This document shows positions 1-6,619 of a DNA stretch of 6,638 nt, piece after piece; positions within the stretch are counted from its first letter, which is position 1, and each line of letters begins with the position of its first letter. Both the position numbers and the translations under genes were made by a program. Source of the stretch: Corallincola sp. (GTDB taxonomy: Bacteria > Pseudomonadota > Gammaproteobacteria > Enterobacterales > Neiellaceae); assembly GCA_017998495.1 (NCBI GenBank), contig JAGOCY010000082.1, forward strand, positions 1-6,638, given 5' to 3'. A model generated the notes under the pieces. It was given only the letters and a program-made list of their open reading frames with translations. It made no database searches and had not been told where the DNA came from.

Positions 1-158
1 GGGCAGAGGCGGTGGTAGACCTTGGGCGGCAGCAGGTTATCCACCACCCGCACAAACTCGGTGACACAGAGATCGATACCGCCAAGGCGGGTGAGCAGAT
101 CGCGCACCGGCGCATCCACCACCCCCTCCATTGGCGCCAGCCATAGTTGACCGCTCAC
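1..158 (-). CDS. dusC: tRNA-dihydrouridine(16) synthase DusC, N-terminal part (gene runs off the left edge)
   Basis: DusC is an FMN-dependent, NADPH-using enzyme that reduces a uridine in the D-loop of tRNA (U16 for DusC) in the cytoplasm. Only the first 52 codons are present. The translation starts [20 protein letters not shown] and continues with [20 protein letters not shown]. The APMEGV motif at residues 8-13 is the FMN-binding start of the Dus barrel, and the [21 protein letters not shown] pattern is what I recall as typical of DusC rather than DusA or DusB. The start is GTG at 158-156; no in-frame ATG lies upstream close enough, and the protein aligns with DusC from its first residues. 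The GTG overlaps the TGA stop of the upstream peptidase (GTGA), and no good ribosome binding site is visible, so translation is probably coupled. Family assignment is firm; the exact subfamily is slightly less so because the C-terminal part is missing. Confidence 0.9.
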   Translation of the reverse strand, partial: MSGQLWLAPMEGVVDAPVRDLLTRLGGIDLCVTEFVRVVDNLLPPKVYHRLC

Positions 159-1738
159 GGCCGCTTGAACTCGGCGCTGGCGGACCACTGCGGCCAGTCG
201 TTGCTGGTCACCAGCTGGTAACCGGCATCAAACAGCAGCTGCAGATCTTCAACGGCACCCGACAGATCCCAGTCGTCGCGGAACTTGTCGCAGGCCTCGT
301 GGTAGCAGCTGGCCACATGCTTCTCCATCAGGGCCCGGTACTTGGCGGTGCGCTCGTCCACCGGGGTCACCCCGCCACCGGCATAGACCGCCGGCACCCC
401 TTTGAGGGCGAAGGGAAAGTGGTCGGAACGGAAATAGCCGCCACGCTCCGGCCGGCTTTCGGCGGCCAGCACCCGCCCCTGACGCTCGGCGGCGCGGGCC
501 AGGTAGTCTTCCACCTGTGACTTGCCCAGCCCCACCACGGTCAGCTCCTTGACCCGGCCGAGCACGTTGAGGCTGTCCATGTTGAACACCGCCACGGTTT
601 TGGCCAGCGGGTAGATCGGCTCGGCGGCGTAATGCTCTGAACCGATCAGCCCCTGCTCTTCGGCGGTGGTGGCGATCAGGGTGACCGAGCGCGCCGGCCG
701 CTCGGGCAGGCTAGCGAAGGCGCGGGCGATCTGCAGCAGGCCGGCAGTGCCGCTGGCGTTATCCAGGGCGCCGTTGTAGATCAGCCCATCCTTGGTGCCC
801 AGATGGTCCCAGTGGGCGGTGTAGATGATCCGCTCCTCGGGTCGCTCGCGCCCCGGCAGGGTGGCCACCAGATTGGAGCTGACGGTGGTGGCCAGCTCGT
901 TTTGCAGATCGATGCTGGCGCTCAGCCCCAGCGGCAGGGCGGTGGGCCCCTGCATGGCCCGCGCCTTGAGATCGGTGAAGTTCTGGCGTGCCTGCTCAAA
1001 CAGACGCTCGGCGGCGGCCCGGGTCAGCCAGCCTTCCACCTGCAGCAGAGGTTCAGTGGGCTGGCGCGGGCGCCCCAGCTGCGGCCCGTTGCGGCCGTTG
1101 ACCACCACATTCCAGCCGTAAGAGGCTGGCTCATCCTCATGCACGATCAGGGCGCCGGCAGCGCCCTGGCGGGCTGCCTCTTCATATTTGTAGGTCCAGC
1201 GGCCGTAGTAGGTCATCGCCTTGCCTCCAAACTGCTGGCTGGCCGGGTTCTCGAAATCGGGGTCGTTGACCAGCACCACCACCACCTTGCCTTTCACATC
1301 CAGGCCGGCGTAGTCGTTCCAGTTCAGTTCCGGGGCGTTGATGCCATAGCCGACAAACACCAGCTCGGCCTCGGTCAGGGCCACGTGATCTTTGAACTGG
1401 TGGCTGATGGTCACCTGATCCTTGTCGTAGGCGTAGCGCTCGTCATCGATAAAGAGATCCGCCGGTGCCGGGGTAATGCTGTGCAGCATCACCGGCTGGC
1501 GAAAGCTGCTGCCATTGCCGGGTTCAAAGCCGAGAGCGCGCAGCTCCTGCTCTAGGTAGCTCAGCGTTTTCTCTTCGCCGGCGCTGGCTGGGGCGCGGCC
1601 GCCAAAGTCGTCGCTGGCCAGCACCTTAATGTGGGCGGCAAGGCCGTCGGTGGTGATCTGGTCATAGGCCTGGTCAAAGGGGTCGGCGGGTGAGCAGCCG
1701 ACAAGCAACAGGGGCAGCAGATAAAGCAGCGGCTTCAT
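155..1738 (-). CDS. M28 family zinc metallopeptidase (aminopeptidase-like), lipoprotein
   Basis: Predicted 527-residue secreted zinc peptidase of family M28, probably an aminopeptidase anchored as a lipoprotein. The N-terminus [15 protein letters not shown] is a type II signal peptide with lipobox LVGC and Cys15 as the lipidated residue. A PA-type insert (about residues 120-240, with VFVGYGI and [13 protein letters not shown]) precedes the catalytic domain (about 285-515). All co-catalytic residues expected for M28 are visible: H309 and D311 in TAHWDHLG, D326 in GALDNASG, catalytic E360 and ligand E361 in TTAEEQG, D388 in FNMDS, and H440 in RSDHFPF. C478 and C483 near the end could form a disulphide. 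The start at 1738 is chosen because it gives the perfect lipoprotein signal; a longer frame to 1852 has no signal-like N-terminus. The ribosome binding site is weak. The 3' end overlaps the dusC start. The natural substrate cannot be told from sequence. Confidence 0.93.
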   Translation of the reverse strand: MKPLLYLLPLLLVGCSPADPFDQAYDQITTDGLAAHIKVLASDDFGGRAPASAGEEKTLSYLEQELRALGFEPGNGSSFRQPVMLHSITPAPADLFIDDERYAYDKDQVTISHQFKDHVALTEAELVFVGYGINAPELNWNDYAGLDVKGKVVVVLVNDPDFENPASQQFGGKAMTYYGRWTYKYEEAARQGAAGALIVHEDEPASYGWNVVVNGRNGPQLGRPRQPTEPLLQVEGWLTRAAAERLFEQARQNFTDLKARAMQGPTALPLGLSASIDLQNELATTVSSNLVATLPGRERPEERIIYTAHWDHLGTKDGLIYNGALDNASGTAGLLQIARAFASLPERPARSVTLIATTAEEQGLIGSEHYAAEPIYPLAKTVAVFNMDSLNVLGRVKELTVVGLGKSQVEDYLARAAERQGRVLAAESRPERGGYFRSDHFPFALKGVPAVYAGGGVTPVDERTAKYRALMEKHVASCYHEACDKFRDDWDLSGAVEDLQLLFDAGYQLVTSNDWPQWSASAEFKRP

Positions 1739-1772
1739 GGCGGATCTTGATGGTGACAAGGGGTTGCCATGA

Positions 1773-1796
1773 TGCCAGAGGCGGTGACCGCTGGCA
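1773..1796. repeat. Inverted repeat TGCCAG-N12-CTGGCA with nested CGGT-G-ACCG
   Basis: TGCCAG (1773-1778) and CTGGCA (1791-1796) are perfect reverse complements. Between them sits a second palindrome, CGGT (1782-1785) and ACCG (1787-1790), offset by a three-base AGG. As RNA it could fold into a 6-bp plus 3-bp stem with a bulge; as DNA it could be a two-fold operator. It lies 35 bp upstream of the peptidase start codon. No known regulator is assigned. Confidence 0.4.
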
Positions 1797-1835
1797 GCTG
1801 TTATGCCGGTTGGCCTTATCCCAAAGGAGATAGAG

Positions 1836-1856
1836 ATGAGAAGGCATTGCATTTGA
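1836..1856 (+). other. Possible six-codon leader ORF (MRRHCI) with a strong ribosome binding site
   Basis: AAAGGAGAT at 1823-1831 is a near-consensus Shine-Dalgarno sequence, with AGGAG six bases before an ATG at 1836. The frame reads MRRHCI and stops at TGA 1854-1856. It is not in the frame of the kinase downstream, whose start lies about 65 bases later. It is the best ribosome binding site in the intergenic region, better than that of the kinase itself. It may be a leader peptide, or chance. Two consecutive rare Arg codons (AGA AGG) follow the ATG. Confidence 0.3.
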
Positions 1857-1921
1857 TTGGCGTGATCGACAACTTGGGGCTAGGTTCAAATGTAAGCAGG
1901 ACGTTAAGAGACAGGCAGGGA

Positions 1922-3370
1922 ATGGCAATGACCGGGGTAACGAATGGCGCCGGGCCCGCCGCCATGGGGAATGCAGACAGCCAGTGGCTGGGACAGCTGC
2001 TGCTGGCACGGCTCTATCTGCTGGTGGCGATTGTTGAAGTGGATGGCCGGCCGCGCTTGTGGCATCAGGGCGATAGCTGGCCGCAGGGCCATAACTGGCA
2101 GACGGCGCTGCCGTTGTGGCAGCAGCCAGGATTAGCGACCGATGAGGTCAGCAGCCTCCACTGGTTGCCGCTGCTGGCTGCCGCTGCGACTGGCCAGCGT
2201 CAGCGCCGGCGTTGGACCTGCCATTTCGGCGCTCAACCGCCAGTGGCGGTTGAGGTGAGTTTACAGCCACTGGTGGCAGCGGCGAGCGAGCCGCCACAAC
2301 TGTTGCTGACCATCAGCCCCAGTGCCGATGATAACGGCCAGCAAACCCCGGAATCGCTGGCGCTGGATGTGGTGGAATCGACCCCCAATGCGCTACTGAT
2401 GGTGGATGAGAGTGGCCGTATCGCCTTGGTCAACGCCCTGGCCGAGCAGCTGTTTGGCTATCAGCGCGAGCAGCTGATCGGCATGCCGGTGGAGGCACTG
2501 GTGCCGGCATCCGCCCGCCACCACCATCATCAGTTGCGCCAAGGCTTTATGGCCCAGCCGTCGAAGCGGGAGATGGGCAAGGGGCGCGAGCTCTATGCCC
2601 TGCGTCAGGACGGCAGCACCTTCCCGGTGGAGATTGGCCTCAACCCGCTGACCAGTGCCGAGCACCGCTGGGTGTTGGCGGCGGTGGTCGATATCAGCGC
2701 GCGCAAGGCGGCTCAGCAGCGGCTGGAGACGGCGCTGCATGAAAAAACCGTGCTGCTCAACGAAGTTCACCACCGGGTCAAAAATAACCTGCAGGTGATC
2801 TCCAGCCTGCTCAACCTGCAGGCTGGGCGGGCCAGCGGCGAGATCCGCCAGGCGCTGATGGAGAGCCAGAGCCGGGTGCGGGCGATGTCACTGATCCATC
2901 AGCTGATCTATGAGCATCACGATCTGTCGCGGCTGGATCTGGGAGTTTACTGCCAGCGGCTGGGCAGCCTGCTGCGCGAGCTGTTTGCCAGCCAGGTGCG
3001 CCAGATCGGCTTTGATTGCCTGGGTACCGAGCAGCAGGTGCTGGTGGATCTGCAACAAGCGGTGCCGTGTGGCTTGGTGGTGGCCGAGGCGGTCACCAAC
3101 GCCTTCAAGCATGCGTTTCCCGATCAGCGGCCCGGAGCGGTGGTGGTGCGACTGGTGCGTAACGATAACCAGGTGGCGGTGATGGTGGAGGATAACGGCG
3201 TTGGCATTCGCGATCTGGCGCGGGTGATGGCGGGAGACACTCTGGGGGTGCAGCTGATGCACCTGCTGGCCGAGCAGCTGCATGGGCGGCTGGCTATTGA
3301 GGCGCTGGCCGAGGGGGGCACGCGGGTGGCGCTGCACTTTCAGCTGGCCGCCGAGGAGGTGAGCGCATGA
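1922..3370 (+). CDS. Cytoplasmic PAS-domain sensor histidine kinase, HisKA_2 type
   Basis: Predicted 482-residue sensor kinase that would autophosphorylate on His and pass the phosphate to the response regulator encoded next. Residues 1-135 form a poorly conserved region whose pattern resembles a degenerate PAS domain. A clear PAS domain spans about 147-262, ending in RQDGSTFPVEIGL and VVDISARK. The HisKA_2 dimerisation/phosphoacceptor motif EVHHRVKNNLQVISSLLNLQ lies at 281-300, with H283/H284 as candidates; the second His is the likelier by comparison with HWE kinases. The HATPase domain shows the N box EAVTNAFKH (389-397), G1 EDNGVGI (423-429) and the G2 region DTLGVQL. No transmembrane helix or signal peptide is seen. 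The ATG at 1922 has AGG six bases upstream; ATG 1928, with GGGA six bases upstream, is an equal alternative. A longer frame from 1769 is unlikely because its codons look non-coding. It overlaps the next gene by ATGA. Confidence 0.9.
   Translation: MAMTGVTNGAGPAAMGNADSQWLGQLLLARLYLLVAIVEVDGRPRLWHQGDSWPQGHNWQTALPLWQQPGLATDEVSSLHWLPLLAAAATGQRQRRRWTCHFGAQPPVAVEVSLQPLVAAASEPPQLLLTISPSADDNGQQTPESLALDVVESTPNALLMVDESGRIALVNALAEQLFGYQREQLIGMPVEALVPASARHHHHQLRQGFMAQPSKREMGKGRELYALRQDGSTFPVEIGLNPLTSAEHRWVLAAVVDISARKAAQQRLETALHEKTVLLNEVHHRVKNNLQVISSLLNLQAGRASGEIRQALMESQSRVRAMSLIHQLIYEHHDLSRLDLGVYCQRLGSLLRELFASQVRQIGFDCLGTEQQVLVDLQQAVPCGLVVAEAVTNAFKHAFPDQRPGAVVVRLVRNDNQVAVMVEDNGVGIRDLARVMAGDTLGVQLMHLLAEQLHGRLAIEALAEGGTRVALHFQLAAEEVSA
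3353..3362 (+). promoter_or_regulatory. Near-consensus Shine-Dalgarno inside the end of the kinase gene
   Basis: GAGGAGGTGA lies in the last codons of the kinase, with AGGAGG ending seven bases before the ATG at 3367. It supports the chosen start of the response regulator. It suggests that the downstream protein is made efficiently, by direct initiation as well as by coupling through the ATGA overlap. Confidence 0.75.
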
Positions 3371-5811
3371 GCAGCAACCGCATCATGGTGGTGGAAGATG
3401 AGCGCATCTTCGCCCTTGATCTCAGCCAGCGGCTGCGGGCGGCAGGCTATGAGGTGGTGGGGGTGGCGGCCAACGGCGATCAGGCGCTGGCCCTGGCCAG
3501 TGAGCACAGCCCGAGCATTGTGTTGATGGATATCCACCTGGAGGGGGACGTCGATGGCATCACCATCGCCGCCGAATTGCTGCGCCGTCACCATGTGCCG
3601 GTGGTGTTTCTCACCGCCTATGCCGAGGAGGATGTGGTGCGTCGCGCTCAAGGCACCGAGGCCTACGGCTATCTGGTCAAGCCCTGCGATACCCGCGAGC
3701 TGATGGCCACCCTGGGTATGGCCCTGGCCCGGCGTCGCGCCGAAATGACCGTTGAGCACAGCGAAGAACGGCTGCGCTTCGCGCTGGATACCGCCGACAT
3801 GGGGGTGTGGGAGTGGCGGCGCGATGATGATCGTTTCTCCGCCGTTGGCCCGGTGGAGGGGATCTTCGGCGCGCCCCCCGAGGTGGTGAATGGCGGCGTT
3901 GACACCCTGCTCGGCCGTATCGCCGCCAGCGAGCGACCGCAGGTGCTGCAGGCGCTGCTGGCCAGCGGTTCATTGAGCGGCTGCTTTCGTGCCACCCGCA
4001 GCGATGGCGGCAACGGCTGGCTGGAGGTGCATGCCCGCCCCTTTATGCGCCCTCATGGCGACGACCTGCGGGTGGTGGGGGTGATCAAGGATGTGACCGA
4101 AAGGCGCGAAGCCGAGGAGCGCTTGCGTCAGGCCAGCGTGGTGTTTGAAACCACCGCCGAGGGGATCATCATCACCGATGCCAGCCGCACCATCTTGTCG
4201 GCCAACGGCGCCTTTCATCTGATCACCGGCCTGCCGACCGGCGCCCTGCTCGGTCAGGACCCGGATCGGGTGCTCCATTTGCGCCCTCACGGCGAAGCCT
4301 TCTACCAGCGCCTGCTCGATGCCCCCAAACGCCAGTGGCAGGGTGAGGTGATGTGCCGCCGTGCCACCGGCGAGCCCTTTCCCGGCTGGGAGCAGGTGAG
4401 CCTGGTAGTGGATGAGAGCGGCGCAGTCAGCCATGTGGTGTTCGCCATCTCCGATCTGTCGGCGGTGCGCCGGGCCGAGGCTCAACTCGACTATCTGGCC
4501 CACCACGACCCGCTCACCGGGTTACCTAACCGGCTGCTGTTCAACGAGCGCATTGGCCAGCTGATCTATCACGCCCGCCGTCAGCAGCGCGGATTTGCCC
4601 TGATGTTTATCGATCTCGATGACTTCAAGGTGATCAACGACACCCTCGGCCACAACAGCGGCGATGAGCTGCTCAAGGTGATTGCCGCCCGCCTCCACAG
4701 CACCGTGCGCCGCAGCGATACCCTGTCGCGGTTGGGCGGCGATGAGTTTGTGATGCTGCTGGCCGAGATGACCGATCCGCAGCGCTGTGCCTCGCTGGCG
4801 CTCAAGGTGCTGACGGCAGTGGCCGAGCCGGTGCAGCTGGGCAGCGAAGCGGTGCAAGTAGCGGCCAGCGTCGGCATCGCCCTCTTTCCCCATGACGGTG
4901 ATGATGCCGATCCGTTGCTCAAGGCTGCCGACAGCGCCATGTATCACGCCAAGGCCAGCGGCCGTAACCGCTTCGCCTTTTTCGATGCCGGCATGGCCCG
5001 CCGCGCCGAGGAGCGGCTGTTTCTGGAGCAGGGGCTGCGCCGGGCGCTGGAGCTGGAACAGTTTGAACTGCACTACCAGCCACTGATCGAGCTGGCCAGC
5101 GGCGCCCTGATCGGCGCTGAGGCGCTGCTGCGCTGGCGCCATCCACAACTGGGGTTGATCCCGCCGGATCGCTTTATTCCGGTGGCAGAAACCACCGGCC
5201 TGATCGAGCCGATTGGCCTGTGGGTGCTGCACCGCGCCTGTCGGGATGCCGCCAGTTGGCCAACGCAGGCTGGCCGGCGGTTGACAGTGGCGGTGAATGT
5301 GTCGGTACGTCAGTGTCGCCACAGCGATTTCAGCCTGCAGGTTGGCGCGGCCCTGGCCGCCAGTGGCCTGGCTGCCGACCAGCTGGAGCTGGAGCTGACC
5401 GAGAGCATCCTGCAGAGCGGCGAGGAGATCCCCTTGCTGTTGCAACGGTTGCGTGAACTGGGAGTGGCGCTGGCCATTGACGACTTTGGCACCGGTTACA
5501 GCTGCCTGAGTACCCTCAAAGGGCTGGCGGTGGATCGGCTCAAGATCGACCGCAGCTTCGTCACCGATCTGCCCCATGATCACGGCAGCTGCGTCATCGC
5601 CCGCACTATTCTGGCCATGGGCAACAACCTGGGGCTGGCGGTCACCGCCGAAGGGGTGGAGAACGAGGCCCAGCGCCAGTGGCTGGCTGAGCAGGGCTGC
5701 CCGGCGGCCCAAGGCTATCTGTTTGCGCGACCGCTGCCGCTAGACACCTTTAACCAGTTGCTGGACGACTGGCAGCCCCTGCCGTCGGCCCCAACCGATC
5801 CCGGCATCTAA
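3367..5811 (+). CDS. Response regulator with receiver-PAS-PAS-GGDEF-EAL domains (c-di-GMP synthesis/hydrolysis)
   Basis: Predicted 814-residue cytoplasmic regulator of cyclic-di-GMP. The receiver domain (1-120) has the full acceptor set: E10/D11, phosphoacceptor D55 in LMDIHLEGD, T83 and K105 in LVKP. Two PAS domains follow, about 132-248 (PAS_3-like, GVWEW to VIKDVTERREAEE) and 255-370. The GGDEF domain (about 375-540) has LAHHDPLTGLPNR, the signature RLGGDEF with GGDEF at 457-461, and an inhibitory I-site RxxD at 448-451. The EAL domain (about 552-800) has EAL at 585-587, N644 in NVS, ELTE at 676-679, DDFGTG at 705-710, K726 in LKID, AEGVE at 761-765 and QGYLF from 782. Both catalytic domains therefore look intact, so it could be a cyclase, a phosphodiesterase, or both. 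The receiver resembles those paired with HisKA_2 kinases, and the ATGA overlap with the kinase gene makes that kinase its likely partner. Confidence 0.96.
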   Translation: MSSNRIMVVEDERIFALDLSQRLRAAGYEVVGVAANGDQALALASEHSPSIVLMDIHLEGDVDGITIAAELLRRHHVPVVFLTAYAEEDVVRRAQGTEAYGYLVKPCDTRELMATLGMALARRRAEMTVEHSEERLRFALDTADMGVWEWRRDDDRFSAVGPVEGIFGAPPEVVNGGVDTLLGRIAASERPQVLQALLASGSLSGCFRATRSDGGNGWLEVHARPFMRPHGDDLRVVGVIKDVTERREAEERLRQASVVFETTAEGIIITDASRTILSANGAFHLITGLPTGALLGQDPDRVLHLRPHGEAFYQRLLDAPKRQWQGEVMCRRATGEPFPGWEQVSLVVDESGAVSHVVFAISDLSAVRRAEAQLDYLAHHDPLTGLPNRLLFNERIGQLIYHARRQQRGFALMFIDLDDFKVINDTLGHNSGDELLKVIAARLHSTVRRSDTLSRLGGDEFVMLLAEMTDPQRCASLALKVLTAVAEPVQLGSEAVQVAASVGIALFPHDGDDADPLLKAADSAMYHAKASGRNRFAFFDAGMARRAEERLFLEQGLRRALELEQFELHYQPLIELASGALIGAEALLRWRHPQLGLIPPDRFIPVAETTGLIEPIGLWVLHRACRDAASWPTQAGRRLTVAVNVSVRQCRHSDFSLQVGAALAASGLAADQLELELTESILQSGEEIPLLLQRLRELGVALAIDDFGTGYSCLSTLKGLAVDRLKIDRSFVTDLPHDHGSCVIARTILAMGNNLGLAVTAEGVENEAQRQWLAEQGCPAAQGYLFARPLPLDTFNQLLDDWQPLPSAPTDPGI

Positions 5812-5886
5812 GGGGCGAGAGAAAGATCGCGGCGGCAGACTGGCGCAACGGTTATGCTGGCGACGCCCAATTCAAGGAGTCGCCCC
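5812..5886. repeat. 7-bp inverted repeat bracketing the gap before the DUF2750 gene
   Basis: GGGGCGA (5812-5818), directly after the stop codon of the regulator, is the reverse complement of TCGCCCC (5880-5886), which fills the space between the ribosome binding site and the ATG of the next gene. The loop would be 61 bases. No intrinsic terminator with a T-run is present in this gap, and no convincing promoter was found, so read-through from the kinase operon is possible. Confidence 0.3.
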
Positions 5887-6273
5887 ATGACCAACACCCG
5901 TTCCGCGGCCGCCCGCGCCGCCATCAACCGTTTGCCGGCGGGCGAGCGCTTTGATCTCTTTGTCGATGAGGTGACGGCCAGCGGCAGTCTGTGGAGCCTG
6001 GCCAATGGCGATGACTGGGTGGTGATGAGCTGCGATGGCGACGAATGCCTGCCGCTGTGGCCCGATGCCGATTTTGCTGCCGACTTTGCCAACGGCGACT
6101 GGGCCGACTGCACCGCCCGGCCAATCAGCCTGGAGGTGTTTATCAGCCGCTGGGTGGCGGGTCTGACCCGCGACGGCACCCTGCTGGCGGTGTTCCCTAA
6201 CGATGGCGATGAAGGCATCGTCATCACCCCCGATGAGCTGGCCGAGTCGCTGCGTGGTGACGCCGGCCGCTAA
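5887..6273 (+). CDS. DUF2750 domain-containing protein
   Basis: Small acidic protein of 128 residues, without signal peptide or membrane segment, so presumably cytoplasmic. It carries the pattern I associate with DUF2750: an initial helix with RFDLFVDEV, then GSLWSLANGDDWVVM, a short strand with LPLWPDADFAADF, then ISLEVFISRWVAGLTRDG, and the ending LLAVFPNDGDEGIVITPDEL. It spans essentially the whole family length. The biochemical function of the family is unknown to me. The ATG at 5887 is chosen because AAGGAG (5874-5879) sits seven bases upstream and the protein aligns from there; an upstream ATG at 5854 lacks this. The gene follows the c-di-GMP regulator by 75 bp and its end overlaps the next gene by about 20 bp. 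Confidence 0.88.
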   Translation: MTNTRSAAARAAINRLPAGERFDLFVDEVTASGSLWSLANGDDWVVMSCDGDECLPLWPDADFAADFANGDWADCTARPISLEVFISRWVAGLTRDGTLLAVFPNDGDEGIVITPDELAESLRGDAGR

Positions 6274-6619
6274 GCCTTGGCTGGCGGCGCTGGCCATCGC
6301 GCTGCTGGCGGCTTGCACCACCGCCCCTGAACGCTCAGGGGTGGTGGCCCCTATTCATGTGGTCACCCACGGCTGGCATACCGGCGTGCTCATCCCCACT
6401 GCCTTGCTGGTGGCCGAGCAACCGGCACTGGCCCAGCGTTTCGGCACCAGCGGCTGGCTGGAGATCGGCTGGGGCGATGCCGGCTTCTATCAGGCCAACA
6501 CCGTCACCTTCTCGTTGGCGGTGCCGGCGCTGTTGTGGCCGACGCCGAGCGTGCTCCATCTGGTAGCGGTGGCCGACCCCCAACTCACCTTTGGCGCTCA
6601 CCGCCGTCATACCTTCTGA
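6254..6619 (+). CDS. DUF2459 (TIGR02117-like) lipoprotein, shortened and probably frameshifted near the end
   Basis: The predicted product has a lipoprotein signal, MVTPAAKPWLAALAIALLAAC, with lipobox LLAAC, so it would be exported and lipid-anchored. The mature part matches the N-terminal half of the DUF2459 family: IHVVTHGWHTGVLIP, WLEIGWGDAGFYQAN, and LLWPTPSVLHLVAV. Function is unknown; the conserved HGWHTG and GWGDAGFY motifs suggest an enzyme, but that is inference. The frame stops at TGA 6617-6619 after only about 121 residues, whereas family members are usually around 200 or longer. The +1 frame stays open to the window end, suggesting an indel near 6577-6610 (see findings). The start is uncertain: GTG 6254 or 6257 fit the signal peptide best, ATG 6233 is an alternative. 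All are inside the end of the DUF2750 gene, and no strong ribosome binding site is seen, so coupling is likely. Confidence 0.7.
   Translation: MVTPAAKPWLAALAIALLAACTTAPERSGVVAPIHVVTHGWHTGVLIPTALLVAEQPALAQRFGTSGWLEIGWGDAGFYQANTVTFSLAVPALLWPTPSVLHLVAVADPQLTFGAHRRHTF

Larger units (their letters stand above)
1739..1921. promoter_or_regulatory. Divergent intergenic region between the peptidase and the sensor kinase
   Basis: This stretch separates two divergently read units and must hold the promoters of both. It is visibly less GC-rich than its surroundings, especially after 1830. Reading it in the kinase frame gives rare codons (AGA, AGG, CTA, GTA, TTA), unlike the genes on either side, so it is treated as non-coding. 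I could not find a convincing pair of -35 and -10 boxes on either strand. It contains an inverted repeat at 1773-1796 and a strong Shine-Dalgarno sequence before a six-codon frame at 1836-1856, both listed separately. Confidence 0.6.

Noticed and set aside
803..1555. 250-codon plus-strand frame opposite the M28 peptidase
   Set aside because: Antisense shadow of a gene with all catalytic residues; composition is low-complexity and His/Gly-rich with no motif.
1739..1852. 38-residue N-terminal extension of the M28 peptidase
   Set aside because: The start at 1738 yields a textbook lipoprotein signal peptide, which the extension would bury.
1769..1921. N-terminal extension of the kinase from ATG 1769, preceded by AAGGGG
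   Set aside because: The extra 51 codons are rich in rare codons, less GC-rich at third positions and show no domain; they also overlap the divergent regulatory region.
1988..2048. Hydrophobic stretch near the kinase N-terminus (QLLLARLYLLVAIVEV) as a membrane helix
   Set aside because: Too short, contains an Arg, and fits a helix-strand of a PAS-like domain better; no second membrane segment follows.
4522..5712. 396-codon open frame on the minus strand opposite the GGDEF-EAL region
   Set aside because: It is an antisense shadow of a gene with clear conserved domains; its translation is Gln/His/Gly/Ala-rich and matches no family I know. Long antisense frames are expected in GC-rich DNA.
5853..5858. 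TATGCT as a -10 box for the DUF2750 gene
   Set aside because: Only four of six bases match and there is no -35-like sequence at the right distance.
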